DNA of 64,000 nt from Hylemonella gracilis str. Niagara R. Its GTDB lineage: Bacteria; Pseudomonadota; Gammaproteobacteria; Burkholderiales; Burkholderiaceae_C. A program made the position numbers and the translations under genes. The notes below the pieces were generated by a model. That model searched no databases. It saw only the letters and a program-made list of their open reading frames with translations, and had not been told where the DNA came from. Shown one piece after another: positions 26,401 to 35,315 of this stretch (position 1 is its first letter; every line of letters begins with the position of its first letter). The stretch spans positions 2,859,278-2,923,277 of the forward strand of contig NZ_JEMG01000001.1 in the NCBI RefSeq assembly GCF_000600295.1, read 5' to 3'.

Positions 26401-27533
26401 AAGTCGTCCACATCGTGCGTCAGTACTTCCCCGCCATCGGCGGCATGGAAGAGGTGGTCCGCAACCTTGCGAAGCACCAGCGTGACCAAGGACGCTACGA
26501 GCCCTCGGTGATCACCTTGGACCGGATCTTCCGCGGGAACAACAGACGACTGGCGACCGCCGACATGCTCGACGGGATCCCCATCCACCGCCTGCCCTAT
26601 GCCGGTTCCGAACGCTACCCCCTGTGCCCGCAGGTGCTTGGAGCCTTGCGCGACGCCGACCTGATCCACGTCCATGCCATCGACTTCTTTTTCGATTATC
26701 TGGCCTGGACCCACATGGTGCACCGCAAGCCCATGGTCGCCTCCACGCACGGGGGCTTCTTCCACAGCCCCTTTGCCCCAAGGCTCAAGCAGGTCTACTT
26801 TCGCTGCATGACCCGGCTGTCCGCGCTGGCCTACCGACGGGTCATCGCGACCAGCGAAAACGACGGCCAGATTTTTGGCCAGATCGTGGGGGAGCAAAAA
26901 CTGCGCGTGATCGAGAACGGGGTCGACATCTCGAAATTCCAGAATGACGCCGCGCTCCAACTGCGGCCGACCCTGATCTACTTTGGTCGCTGGTCCGTCA
27001 ACAAAGGCATGCTGGAAATGCTGGATGTCATGGCGGCCCTGCGTGCCCTGCAGCCCACAACGCCCTGGCTCTTGATCATCGCGGGACGGGAATACGACTT
27101 GGACGCGCCCACGCTGCGGGCCGAGGCCGAACTCCGGGGCATCGGGCCCCAGGTCCGCATCGTCGGGCAACCGAGTGAGACTGTCCTGCGCCAGCAGATC
27201 GCCCAGGCCAGCTACTTCCTGTGTCTCTCGCGCCATGAAGGTTTTGGCATCGCGCCCATCGAGGGCATGAGCGCCGGCCTGATCCCTCTGCTCAGCGACA
27301 TCCCGCCGTTTCGTCGCGTGGTCGACGCCAGCGGTGTCGGATTGCTGTTGACGGGCGACAGCCCGGTCGACCAGGCCATGCAGATCATCGCGCAGCATCA
27401 GCACCAGCAGGCGCATGTGAGCACCTATGCGAAGGCGCGGGACGCGGCGCGCCTGGCGGCCAGTGCTTATTCATGGTCGGATGTCTCCGATCACTACACC
27501 CGTCAGTACGACGAAGTGCTCGGCCAGCGATGA
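26397..27533 (+). CDS. Glycosyltransferase family 4
   Basis: A 378-residue GT-B glycosyltransferase. The N-terminal motif IVRQYFPAIGGMEEVVRNLA is the GT4 acceptor-side glycine loop, and the C-terminal Rossmann domain contains YFGRWSVNKGMLEML and the nucleotide-sugar motif SRHEGFGIAPIEGMSAG with the two conserved Glu. It should add a sugar to the lipid-linked repeat unit in the cytoplasm. Start and stop codons overlap with both neighbours, so it belongs to the operon. Donor and acceptor are unknown. Confidence 0.92.
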   Translation: MKVVHIVRQYFPAIGGMEEVVRNLAKHQRDQGRYEPSVITLDRIFRGNNRRLATADMLDGIPIHRLPYAGSERYPLCPQVLGALRDADLIHVHAIDFFFDYLAWTHMVHRKPMVASTHGGFFHSPFAPRLKQVYFRCMTRLSALAYRRVIATSENDGQIFGQIVGEQKLRVIENGVDISKFQNDAALQLRPTLIYFGRWSVNKGMLEMLDVMAALRALQPTTPWLLIIAGREYDLDAPTLRAEAELRGIGPQVRIVGQPSETVLRQQIAQASYFLCLSRHEGFGIAPIEGMSAGLIPLLSDIPPFRRVVDASGVGLLLTGDSPVDQAMQIIAQHQHQQAHVSTYAKARDAARLAASAYSWSDVSDHYTRQYDEVLGQR

Positions 27534-28549
27534 ACAAGCTCGGACCGGCGCTTCGTCTTCTGGGTCTGCTGTGGCTGCTGGGCCCGGGCACGGGCCACGC
27601 GGGCTGCATGGACACCCGGCCGCTACGGGGTGTCAACCTCTCGGGCGCGGAATTCAGCAACACGCAACTGCCCGGCACGCTGCACAAGGACTACACCTAC
27701 CCCGCGGATGAAGATCTGCGCTACTTCCAGCAGGTGGGCATGGGCATCATCCGCCTGCCCTTTCGCTGGGAACGGATCCAGCACGAACCGCACGGGCCAC
27801 TCGACACCACCGAGCTGGCGGAGCTCCAGCGCGTGGTGTCCACCGCCAGGGCCTTGAAGCTTTGCATCCTGCTCGACCTGCACAACTTTGGCAGCTACCG
27901 CGGCCAGGTGCTGGGCAGCCCCGCCTTGCCAGGGTCGGCCCTGACCAACGTCTGGCTGCAACTGCAGCGGGCCTTCCCGGACCCGGACACGACCGCGCTG
28001 GGCCTGATGAACGAACCCGCCCCCATCCCCGTGGCCGAGTGGACGGCCATGGCGCAGGAGACGGTGCTGGCGCTGCGCGCGGCAGGCGCCAGGAACCTGA
28101 TCCTGGTGCCCAGCGGCCGCTGGAGCGGCGCGCATGAATGGCACAAACGATTCGAGGGCGTCACGCCCGCGGAGTCCTTCCAGACCTTCCAGGACCCGCT
28201 GGACAACTACGCCATTGAACTGCACCAGTACGCCGACGCCGATTTCTCGGGTACCGGCAGCCTCTGCCTGAGCGCCACGCACTTGCGCCAGATTCTGGAG
28301 CGAGTCACGTCATGGGCCATCCAGGAGCGCAAGAAACTCTTTCTGGGTGAGTTCGGCATGCCACCGTCCGCGGAATGCCTGCTCACGCTGACGGCCATGC
28401 TCCAGTCCATGCAAGACACCCATGCCTGGCTGGGCTGGACCTACTGGTCGGCGGGGCGCTGGTGGGGAACCTACCCTTATTCCATCCATCCGGGCCGGGG
28501 GCCCGAGGCCCCGCAGTTGACCGTGCTGCGGACCTTCCTGGGGAAATAA
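27530..28549 (+). CDS. Secreted glycoside hydrolase family 5 (cellulase-like)
   Basis: A 339-residue exported protein with an N-terminal signal peptide (cleavage near GHA) and a GH5 TIM barrel. The acid/base Glu is in LGLMNEPAP, the nucleophile Glu in LFLGEFGMP, and the conserved RLPFRWERIQ and DLHNFGSY stretches are present. Such endoglucanase-like enzymes are encoded in several polysaccharide loci, where they trim or release the polymer in the periplasm. This suggests beta-linked glucose or mannose in the chain. It overlaps the previous gene by four bases. Confidence 0.92.
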   Translation: MNKLGPALRLLGLLWLLGPGTGHAGCMDTRPLRGVNLSGAEFSNTQLPGTLHKDYTYPADEDLRYFQQVGMGIIRLPFRWERIQHEPHGPLDTTELAELQRVVSTARALKLCILLDLHNFGSYRGQVLGSPALPGSALTNVWLQLQRAFPDPDTTALGLMNEPAPIPVAEWTAMAQETVLALRAAGARNLILVPSGRWSGAHEWHKRFEGVTPAESFQTFQDPLDNYAIELHQYADADFSGTGSLCLSATHLRQILERVTSWAIQERKKLFLGEFGMPPSAECLLTLTAMLQSMQDTHAWLGWTYWSAGRWWGTYPYSIHPGRGPEAPQLTVLRTFLGK

Positions 28550-28552
28550 GGC

Positions 28553-29602
28553 ATGTACGCCGACCCCTTCATCCGCACGCCCCCGCCCCTGGTGCAACAC
28601 AACCCACCGGTCATCCTGCCCAACCTCGATGGCATCCGGGCCGTGGCCTGCCTACTGGTGGTGGTCTCGCATGTGCCCTGGCCAGGCAAACCACCCACGC
28701 TGGGTGCCGTCGGCGTTGCGCTGTTTTTTGTACTGAGCGGTTTCCTGATGAGCCATCTCTACGCCAAATCGGCCTGGAATCTGGCCGCCGTCTGCCGTTA
28801 TGGCGTCGCCCGCTTCTCGCGCATCGCGCCGATCTACTGGCTGGTGGTCAGCCTGTGCGTGGCCATCTCCTACCTTGAACCCCAGACGGATTTTTCCATG
28901 CGGATCCAGGGGCTGGAGCAGATCACCCGCCACTATCTGTTTGGCGGCAGCAGTTATGTGTTCTGGTCCATCCCGCCGGAAATCCAGTATTACCTCTTCT
29001 TCCCCCTGCTCTGGTGGTCCCTGGCCAGGCATCAGCAGCACGCATTTGCCCTGCCTCTGCTGGCCCTGCTGAGTGCGGCGCTGCTGCTCACGCATGCGCA
29101 CTGGCCTGGCCTGGCGCTGCCCCACAAGCTCCACTTCTTCCTCGCCGGTTCGCTCGCCGGCCTGCTGCCACGCCATCGCTGGAACAGCCCGACGGACCGG
29201 ACCACGCTGGCCGTGCTGCAGATCGGCGCACTGGGCCTGGTGCTGGCCCCGCTCTGGCTCTACAACTCGCAGGCCGCGATGTACGACGCCACCGAGCTGG
29301 GCCTGATCTTCGCGCTGGGCGTCTACCTGCTGTCCTTGAATTCGGCTTGGACCCGCCAAGCCTTTGCCTCGCGGTGGATGCGATCCATCGGGCACGCCAG
29401 TTTTTCCATCTACCTCATGCACGCCCTGGTGTTCCATTTCGGCCTGCGCCTGCTGCGGCTCGCTCCCGACGCCTTTCACCTGGCCTGGCTGCCACTGACG
29501 GCATTCGCCATCGCCTTGCCCATGGTGGCCTCGAAGTACATCGAAATCCCTTTACAGAGAACCACGAGACAGGCGCTGACGCGCCTGCTGCGCCTGTCAT
29601 GA
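28553..29602 (+). CDS. Acyltransferase family 3 membrane protein
   Basis: A 349-residue polytopic protein with the acyltransferase-3 signature: NLDGIRAVACLLVVVSHVPW with the catalytic His, FFVLSGFLMSHLY, and VARFSRIAPIYWL. About ten membrane helices are visible. These enzymes O-acetylate or otherwise acylate surface sugars, so the polymer is probably modified. It follows the GH5 gene after three bases and overlaps the next glycosyltransferase by four. Confidence 0.93.
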   Translation: MYADPFIRTPPPLVQHNPPVILPNLDGIRAVACLLVVVSHVPWPGKPPTLGAVGVALFFVLSGFLMSHLYAKSAWNLAAVCRYGVARFSRIAPIYWLVVSLCVAISYLEPQTDFSMRIQGLEQITRHYLFGGSSYVFWSIPPEIQYYLFFPLLWWSLARHQQHAFALPLLALLSAALLLTHAHWPGLALPHKLHFFLAGSLAGLLPRHRWNSPTDRTTLAVLQIGALGLVLAPLWLYNSQAAMYDATELGLIFALGVYLLSLNSAWTRQAFASRWMRSIGHASFSIYLMHALVFHFGLRLLRLAPDAFHLAWLPLTAFAIALPMVASKYIEIPLQRTTRQALTRLLRLS

Positions 29603-30807
29603 AAATACTGCTCGTCTGCGCGGCTTTCCCTCCCCGCGGCAAGGGCGGAGGCCCCACTGGCTCCTACATGATCGCTCGCTGCCTGCTGGCACGGGGACAT
29701 GAAGTGCGGGTGGTCAGCGTCGGTGAGCGGCAGGCGCTGGAAAGCTACCAGGGCATCCCGGTCCACCTGATCCGCTCGCCCAATGTCTACTGGGACTACC
29801 TGCACACGCAAAGAGCCGCCTGGCTCAAGCTGCTGTGGCATGCGCTGGAGAACTTCAATCCGCTGGCTTACTTCAGGCTGCGCCCGCACATCCAGGCCTT
29901 CAAGCCTGACCTCGTGGTGACGGTCAGCGTCGAAAACACCAATGTCGCCACCTGGCTGCTCGCACGCCTGCATGACACCCCCATCGTGCATGTGATCCAG
30001 AGCTACTTCCTGCTGTGCTGGCGGGGCAGCCTGTTCAGGAACGGCAAGGACTGCGCTGGAACATGCACGAGCTGCAAGGTCTTCTCGGTTGGGAAGAAGT
30101 CGCTGTCTTCCCTCGTCGACGGCGTGTTCGGCGAGACCCGCTTCGTGCTGCAGGAACATCTGAAGCGCGGGTACTTCAAGCATGCGCGCTCGGCGGTCAT
30201 ACCGGGGCCGGTGTTCCCCATCCCCGGACGGACGCCCAAACGCCGCAGCGGACCGCTGGTCGTCGGCTACATGGGCGTGCTGGCACCGCACAAGGGCGTC
30301 GATGTGCTGGCCGCCGCCGCCAGCGCCCTGGGGCGGGATGCACGGTTCCAGTTCCGCATCGGCGGCACGGGCGAGGATGAAGGCTACGTCGCCCAACTCC
30401 AGCAAGCCTTCGGCGAGGCCGATGTCCGCTTCCTGGGCTGGACCTCACCGGAAAAAGCCTATCCCCTGTTTGACGTGCTGGTGGTGCCCTCGCGCTGGAA
30501 AGAGCCTTTCGGCCGCATCGTGGTCGAGGCGCTGGCGTACGGCATCCCCGTCATCTGCGCGCGCTCGGGCGGCATGGCCGAGAGCATTCAGGACCGAGTC
30601 AACGGGCTCACCTTCGCATCCGGCGACGCAGTGGCGCTGGCGCGCCTGCTCAGGGACGTGATCGAACCCGACGAGCCCGGCCGCTACGCCCTGGCCCTCA
30701 ACGCCTTGCGGAGTTCATCCGCGTTTGACATCGAAGACATCGCCGCGTCCATGGATGAGTTCCTGACCACCACCGTGCACCGGTTTCACGGCCCTCAACT
30801 GGCCTGA
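29599..30807 (+). CDS. Glycosyltransferase family 4 with a Cys motif
   Basis: A 402-residue GT4 enzyme. The glycine-rich N-terminal loop is FPPRGKGGGPTGSYMIARCL, and the C-terminal domain has VVGYMGVLAPHKGVDVLA and the donor motif VVPSRWKEPFGRIVVEALAY. Between the domains is a four-cysteine stretch, about 144-163 (CWRGSLFRNGKDCAGTCTSC), seen in a subset of GT4 proteins and possibly metal-binding. It is translationally coupled to the acyltransferase and would extend the repeat unit in the cytoplasm. Confidence 0.92.
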   Translation: MKILLVCAAFPPRGKGGGPTGSYMIARCLLARGHEVRVVSVGERQALESYQGIPVHLIRSPNVYWDYLHTQRAAWLKLLWHALENFNPLAYFRLRPHIQAFKPDLVVTVSVENTNVATWLLARLHDTPIVHVIQSYFLLCWRGSLFRNGKDCAGTCTSCKVFSVGKKSLSSLVDGVFGETRFVLQEHLKRGYFKHARSAVIPGPVFPIPGRTPKRRSGPLVVGYMGVLAPHKGVDVLAAAASALGRDARFQFRIGGTGEDEGYVAQLQQAFGEADVRFLGWTSPEKAYPLFDVLVVPSRWKEPFGRIVVEALAYGIPVICARSGGMAESIQDRVNGLTFASGDAVALARLLRDVIEPDEPGRYALALNALRSSSAFDIEDIAASMDEFLTTTVHRFHGPQLA

Positions 30808-30834
30808 GCCGCGCGCGACCCTAAAGCGACAACG

Positions 30835-32307
30835 ATGGCCAGGCACCTCCCCACGCTCGGCTCGGGTGCCCTCTGGTCCGTGCTGGACAACCTGACCCAG
30901 CAAGTCCTGTCCTTCGCGGTGTTCCTGGTGCTGGCGCGACTCGTCATGCCCGAGGATTTCGGCCTGATGGCGATCTCGCACCTGATCGTGTCCCTGGTCC
31001 GTCAGACGCTGCTGGACGCCATCGTGCATCCGGTCGCCCGCGGCCCACTCCCATCGGACGCGCTCTACGACTCGGCCTTCAGCGCCTGTGTGCTGAGCTC
31101 GCTCCTGCTGTGCGGCCTGATGCTGGTCGCGGCGCCGTTCATCGCCCGCTTCTACAGCCAGCCCGAACTGGCGGCGGTGGTGTCGTGGATGAGCCTGGTC
31201 GTGCTGCTCACCGGCGCCTCGGCGGTCTATGAGGTGCGGTTGATCCGGGCGATGGAATTCCGCCCGCTGGCCCTGCGTGCCATGGTGTCGGTCACCCTGG
31301 GCGGTGGCCTGGGCATCGTGCTCGCCTTGCAGGGCCACGGCGTCTGGGCCCTGTTGGTCCAGCAGCTGGTCACCAGCGCAACGGCGCTGCTGCTGCTGGT
31401 CGTGCAATCCCCATGGCGCCCCCGGTGGGTCTGGCGAGGCCTGGCCGCGCGGGTGTTTTCTCCCGATGCCTCGCGGGTAGGCCTGACCGGACTGTTCAGC
31501 TTCCTGTCCAACCAGGGCGACACCGTGATCGTCAGCCTGCTGTTGGGCGCGCATGCCACCGGCCTCTACAGCTTTGCCAAGCGCCTGACCTCGACCGTCT
31601 ATCTGGTCATCGGGAGTTCCCTGCTCAAACTGGCCCTGCCCGCCTTCGCCACGGCCCAGCACCAGGCCACGGCCTTGCGGCTGGCCTACACCCGCATTCT
31701 GGGCCTCACCTTTCTGTTGATGGCGCCACTGTATGCCGGCATGAGCGTGCTGGCCGAACCGATGATCGCCATCTTCTTCGGTCCGGCCTGGGCGCAGGCG
31801 GCCCCGGTCATCGCCCTGCTGTCGGTGCTGCACCTCTTGCTGGCGGCCAACCAGATCAATGACTACCTGCTGTTCGCCGTCGGGGAACGCTCTGCCCCGC
31901 TGCTGCGGACCACCTTGCAAATCCTCTTCGCCCTGCTGTTTGCCGGACTCCTGGCGCAGGGCGACCTGCGCTGGATCGCCGGAGGTTTCGTGCTGGCCAG
32001 CGCCCTGGTCTGGCCCTGGTCTCAATGGCGGGCACTGCATCACATGCAGTCCGGCTTCTCCAGCCTCGCACGCACGCTGAAGGCCCCCGCCCTGGCCACC
32101 GCGGCCATGGGGGCACTGTTGCTCGGCGGCGTCCACCTGACTGCCCCCAGCCTCATCAGCCTGATGGGCCTGGTCGTGTCCGGCGCCCTCGTCTATGGGC
32201 TGGTCCACACCTGGGTCACCCACGCCAGTCCGGCAAGTCACAACGCATTCAAGGATCTGCTGCAGCTGGGGCGGATCGCCCCGCCTACTCCCGGGAATCC
32301 ACCATGA
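30835..32307 (+). CDS. Lipid-linked oligosaccharide flippase (Wzx-like)
   Basis: A 490-residue protein with about fourteen membrane helices, the polysaccharide-transporter fold of the MOP superfamily. Typical pieces are GSGALWSVLDNLTQQVLSFA at the start, the VMPEDFGLMAISH stretch, and SNQGDTVIVSLLLGAHATGL at about 224-243. It should flip the undecaprenyl-linked repeat unit across the inner membrane before polymerisation. There is a 27-base gap before it and a four-base overlap with the next gene. Confidence 0.92.
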   Translation: MARHLPTLGSGALWSVLDNLTQQVLSFAVFLVLARLVMPEDFGLMAISHLIVSLVRQTLLDAIVHPVARGPLPSDALYDSAFSACVLSSLLLCGLMLVAAPFIARFYSQPELAAVVSWMSLVVLLTGASAVYEVRLIRAMEFRPLALRAMVSVTLGGGLGIVLALQGHGVWALLVQQLVTSATALLLLVVQSPWRPRWVWRGLAARVFSPDASRVGLTGLFSFLSNQGDTVIVSLLLGAHATGLYSFAKRLTSTVYLVIGSSLLKLALPAFATAQHQATALRLAYTRILGLTFLLMAPLYAGMSVLAEPMIAIFFGPAWAQAAPVIALLSVLHLLLAANQINDYLLFAVGERSAPLLRTTLQILFALLFAGLLAQGDLRWIAGGFVLASALVWPWSQWRALHHMQSGFSSLARTLKAPALATAAMGALLLGGVHLTAPSLISLMGLVVSGALVYGLVHTWVTHASPASHNAFKDLLQLGRIAPPTPGNPP

Positions 32308-33089
32308 CACCGTCTACCCCCCGCATTGAATCCGGCTTGAACCTGCCCTTGGCGGGCTACCCCATCCTGTCCATCGGCAGGGACGCGCTGGGCAAACTGC
32401 TGGACCAGCGCCTGAAGACCCAGCAGAAAACAGTGCTGGCTTTTGCCAACACGAATCTCGTGATGCGCTGCCAGCACCTGCGCGGCTGGCTCTGTTCGCA
32501 GGAAGTGATCTTGGTCAATGACGGCATCGGCGTCGACCTCGCCGCCTACCTCCAGTACGGTCAGATGTACCAGGAGAATCTGAATGGGACGGACTTCATT
32601 CCCTACCTGCTCCAGACCCTGCAGTCGCCTTGCAGGCTCTTCCTCTTCGGTGGCAAACCCGAGGTCATCGGTCGGGCCGCTGAGGTCATTGCCCGTGCCA
32701 GCCACCATGCCGTCGTCGGCTTCCACGATGGCTACACCCCTGTCCAGCCCGCCGAATTGCGCAGGATGATCAATGATTCGGGCGCGGATGTGGTGCTTGT
32801 CGGCCTCGGCAACCCCTTGCAGGAGGCGTGGGTGCGCGACAACCTGGCCGGCCTGCAGGCCTCCCTCTTCATCAACGTGGGGGCCCTGTTCGACTTTCTC
32901 GGCCAACATGTCAAGCGCGCGCCACGCTGGGTCCAGCGGATCCGCTGCGAGTGGCTGTACCGCTTCAGCCAGGAGCCCCGGCGCCTGGCACGGCGCTACA
33001 CCCTGGATCTGCTGAGCTTCTTTGCGCTCTGTCGTCGTTATCCGCGCTGGCACATCGGCAATCCCGCGGAAAGACAGGGCCCGGCCTGA
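32304..33089 (+). CDS. WecG/TagA/CpsF family glycosyltransferase
   Basis: A 261-residue GT26 enzyme. Motifs include FANTNLVMR, VNDGIGVDLA with the catalytic-region Asp, LFLFGGKPEVIGRAAEVI and ADVVLVGLGNPLQEAWV, ending with the basic, membrane-associating tail after RAPRWVQRIRCEWLYRF. Family members transfer N-acetylmannosamine(uronic acid) or glucose/mannose types to lipid-linked acceptors. It is the last gene of the exopolysaccharide operon and overlaps the flippase gene by four bases. Confidence 0.92.
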   Translation: MTPSTPRIESGLNLPLAGYPILSIGRDALGKLLDQRLKTQQKTVLAFANTNLVMRCQHLRGWLCSQEVILVNDGIGVDLAAYLQYGQMYQENLNGTDFIPYLLQTLQSPCRLFLFGGKPEVIGRAAEVIARASHHAVVGFHDGYTPVQPAELRRMINDSGADVVLVGLGNPLQEAWVRDNLAGLQASLFINVGALFDFLGQHVKRAPRWVQRIRCEWLYRFSQEPRRLARRYTLDLLSFFALCRRYPRWHIGNPAERQGPA

Positions 33090-33354
33090 AGCCCGGAAAG
33101 CCTGAAGGTCCGCGCCTGCGCTGCGTGCACCGCCGTCAAAAGCGATGCCCATCACATGCCGGTGCAAGCGAGCCATCTTTCCGCGCCAGCGTGCGACACC
33201 AAACAGACCTGGCCCGATCACAGCACTACGCTTCAATGTTCAGTCCCTGAATCGGTGATCACAAGCCGAGGCACATGGTCAGGGTACCGAGCTGACGGCC
33301 TGCTCCAGTCCCGGAGGATGTACGACTTCATTTTCACCACACCAAGGAATCCTT

Positions 33355-33903
33355 ATGCGCGCCTTCCGACGTCACTACCTGTCCCTCATCGTGGGGATGA
33401 CACTCAGCGCGGGGGCCATGGCCCAAGCGCTGCCCCAGGCCGATTACAAGATGGACAAGGAAAAGATCGCGGCCGATCACCTCACCGCGAAGGAAGCCTG
33501 CAAACCCCTGTCAGGCAATGCGGCCGACATCTGCAAGGCAGAGGCCGAGGGCAAGGAAAAGGTGGCCAAGGCCGAGCTGGAGTACCGCAACAAACCGACC
33601 CGGGCCAATCACAGCAAGGTCCTGATCCAGAAGGCCGAATCCGAATACAGCGTCGCCAAGGAACGCTGTGACGACAAGGCAGGCAATCTGCAGGACATCT
33701 GCGTCAAGGAGGCCAAGGCCGCGGAAATCACCGCCAAGGCGGACGCCAAGGTCCAGAAAAAAACAAGCGCCGCGCGCAAGGAAGCCGCCGAAGACAAGTC
33801 TGACGCGCAGTTCCAGGTTGCCAAGGAAATGTGCGATGCCTTTTCCGATGTCAGCAAGGACAAGTGCCTGAGTGACGCCGAAACCCGGTTCGGGAAAAAG
33901 TAA
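33355..33903 (+). CDS. Exported protein with three Cys-containing repeats, unknown
   Basis: A 182-residue protein with a signal peptide (cleavage near AMA) and a charged, Lys/Ala/Glu-rich mature part. Three repeats of about 50 residues start at KEACKPLSGNAADICKAEA, KERCDDKAGNLQDICVKEA and KEMCDAFSDVSKDKCLSDAE. Each has two Cys about 10-12 apart, which could form disulfides in helical hairpins. The pattern is known among uncharacterised Burkholderiales proteins but I know no function. AAGGAATCC precedes the ATG. It is followed by a DUF883-like gene, suggesting envelope stress. Confidence 0.8.
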   Translation: MRAFRRHYLSLIVGMTLSAGAMAQALPQADYKMDKEKIAADHLTAKEACKPLSGNAADICKAEAEGKEKVAKAELEYRNKPTRANHSKVLIQKAESEYSVAKERCDDKAGNLQDICVKEAKAAEITAKADAKVQKKTSAARKEAAEDKSDAQFQVAKEMCDAFSDVSKDKCLSDAETRFGKK

Positions 33904-33956
33904 ACCACGCCCCCTCCACCACTACACCCTTCATCGACATGTACAAAGGAAAAATC

Positions 33957-34226
33957 ATGAACTCACTCACGGGCAACAGCGACAACCACGCCCACGACAC
34001 CACGCCCATGCTTGCCCAGACCTCCGAAAAAGTCAGTGCGCTGCTTCTCCAGGGGCTCGATGCCGTTCAGGGCGCGGGCAAGAAACTGCTCGACCAGGCG
34101 AGCAATGCCAATCAAGTCACCGTGGAGTACATCCGCAAGGAACCGGTCAAATCGGTGCTGATTGCCGCAGCGACGGGCGCGCTGCTCGGCGCACTTCTGA
34201 TGATGGTGACGCGATCGCGGTCATGA
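33957..34226 (+). CDS. DUF883/ElaB-like membrane-anchored protein
   Basis: An 89-residue protein from the ATG at 33957 with AAAGGAAAAATC upstream; a start at 33939 is possible. It has a helical amphipathic middle (VSALLLQGLDAVQGAGKKLL) and a C-terminal membrane helix in VKSVLIAAATGALLGALLMM followed by basic residues. The layout with YIRKEPVKS before the helix matches the DUF883 (ElaB/YqjD) family of tail-anchored, ribosome-associated proteins. It lies 53 bases after the Cys-repeat gene in the same direction. Confidence 0.82.
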   Translation: MNSLTGNSDNHAHDTTPMLAQTSEKVSALLLQGLDAVQGAGKKLLDQASNANQVTVEYIRKEPVKSVLIAAATGALLGALLMMVTRSRS

Positions 34227-34382
34227 ATCCCGGGAAATGCCCAGGCGCAGGGTCTACGAGAACTGCCCGGGGCCGTTGACTTCGGAACACGAAGTGGGCC
34301 CCATCGGCCAGCGGCCTGAAAACAGCCGTCAGCCGGGGGCTGACGCATGCTACGGAATGTATGGCACGCGTCCTGGTGATGA

Positions 34383-34459
34383 TGGTCGGGGCGATACGAT
34401 TCGAACGTACGACCCTCTGCTCCCAAAGCAGATGCGCTACCAGGCTGCGCTACGCCCCG
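34383..34459 (-). tRNA. tRNA-Pro (UGG)
   Basis: On the minus strand a 77-base cloverleaf can be drawn including an encoded CCA end. The acceptor stem is CGGGGCG/CGCCCCG, the anticodon stem TCTGC/GCAGA encloses loop TTTGGGA with anticodon TGG, and the T-loop reads GTTCGAATC. The discriminator is A. The D-arm region AGCGCAGCCTGGTAGCGC is standard. It lies between the DUF883-like gene and aat. Confidence 0.95.
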
Positions 34460-34531
34460 ACGAACTGCGTATTCTACCGGGCTGGCGGCCAGGTATCGGT
34501 GCATCAGGACGCTTACGCTACAGTTTCATGC

Positions 34532-35296
34532 ATGCATGCGCGCCCCTTTCACCTGCCCTGGCTGGAGCCCGGCGAAGATTTTCCGCCGGTTGAACAAGCC
34601 TGGGGGCCAGGCTCGGACGCACCTGGCCTGCTGGCCGCTGGCGGCCAGCTGGACGTGCACACCCTGCGGCGTGCCTACGCGCAGGGCATTTTTCCCTGGT
34701 TCAGCCCGGGCCAGCCCATCCTCTGGTGGAGCACGGACCCGCGCATGGTGCTTGAGATCCCGCATTTCCGCCTGCACCGATCACTGCGCAAAACCCTGCA
34801 GCGCTTCATCCACGCCCCGGAATGCGAGATCCGCGTCAACACCGCCTTCGACGAGGTGGTGGCCGCTTGCGCCGGTAGCGCGCGACGGGGTCAGGACGGC
34901 ACCTGGATCACGCCGGCCATGCGGCGCGCCTACGCCGACCTGCATCGCGCGGGTCATGCGCACAGCATCGAAACCTGGGTAGCCGGCGAGTTACTGGGCG
35001 GACTGTACTGCGTGTCCCTGGGGCGCGCGGTGTATGGCGAATCCATGTTCGCGCGTGCCACGGACGCATCCAAGATCGCGCTGTCGGCACTGGTGGCCTT
35101 CTGTCGGGTTCACGAGATCCGCCTGGTCGACTGCCAGCAGAACACGGCGCACCTGGCATCGCTCGGCGCGCGTGAAGTCCCGCGGGCCGACTTCCTGCGG
35201 CACCTGGCCGGCGCGCGCGATCTCCCCGCGCCACACTGGCAATTCCAGCCTCTATACTGGAACGAACTCCTGCCTGACGCCATCGTCCGCCCCTGA
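34532..35296 (+). CDS. aat: Leucyl/phenylalanyl-tRNA--protein transferase
   Basis: A 254-residue L/F-transferase that adds Leu or Phe to N-terminal Lys or Arg of proteins in the N-degron pathway. Motifs include [40 protein letters not shown] and [40 protein letters not shown]. The frame is open upstream through the tRNA region, but only from the ATG at 34532 is it family-like. It is followed 19 bases later by the second aminoacyl transferase gene. Confidence 0.96.
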   Translation: MHARPFHLPWLEPGEDFPPVEQAWGPGSDAPGLLAAGGQLDVHTLRRAYAQGIFPWFSPGQPILWWSTDPRMVLEIPHFRLHRSLRKTLQRFIHAPECEIRVNTAFDEVVAACAGSARRGQDGTWITPAMRRAYADLHRAGHAHSIETWVAGELLGGLYCVSLGRAVYGESMFARATDASKIALSALVAFCRVHEIRLVDCQQNTAHLASLGAREVPRADFLRHLAGARDLPAPHWQFQPLYWNELLPDAIVRP

Positions 35297-35315
35297 CACC
35301 GCGCGCCGTCCGTCC

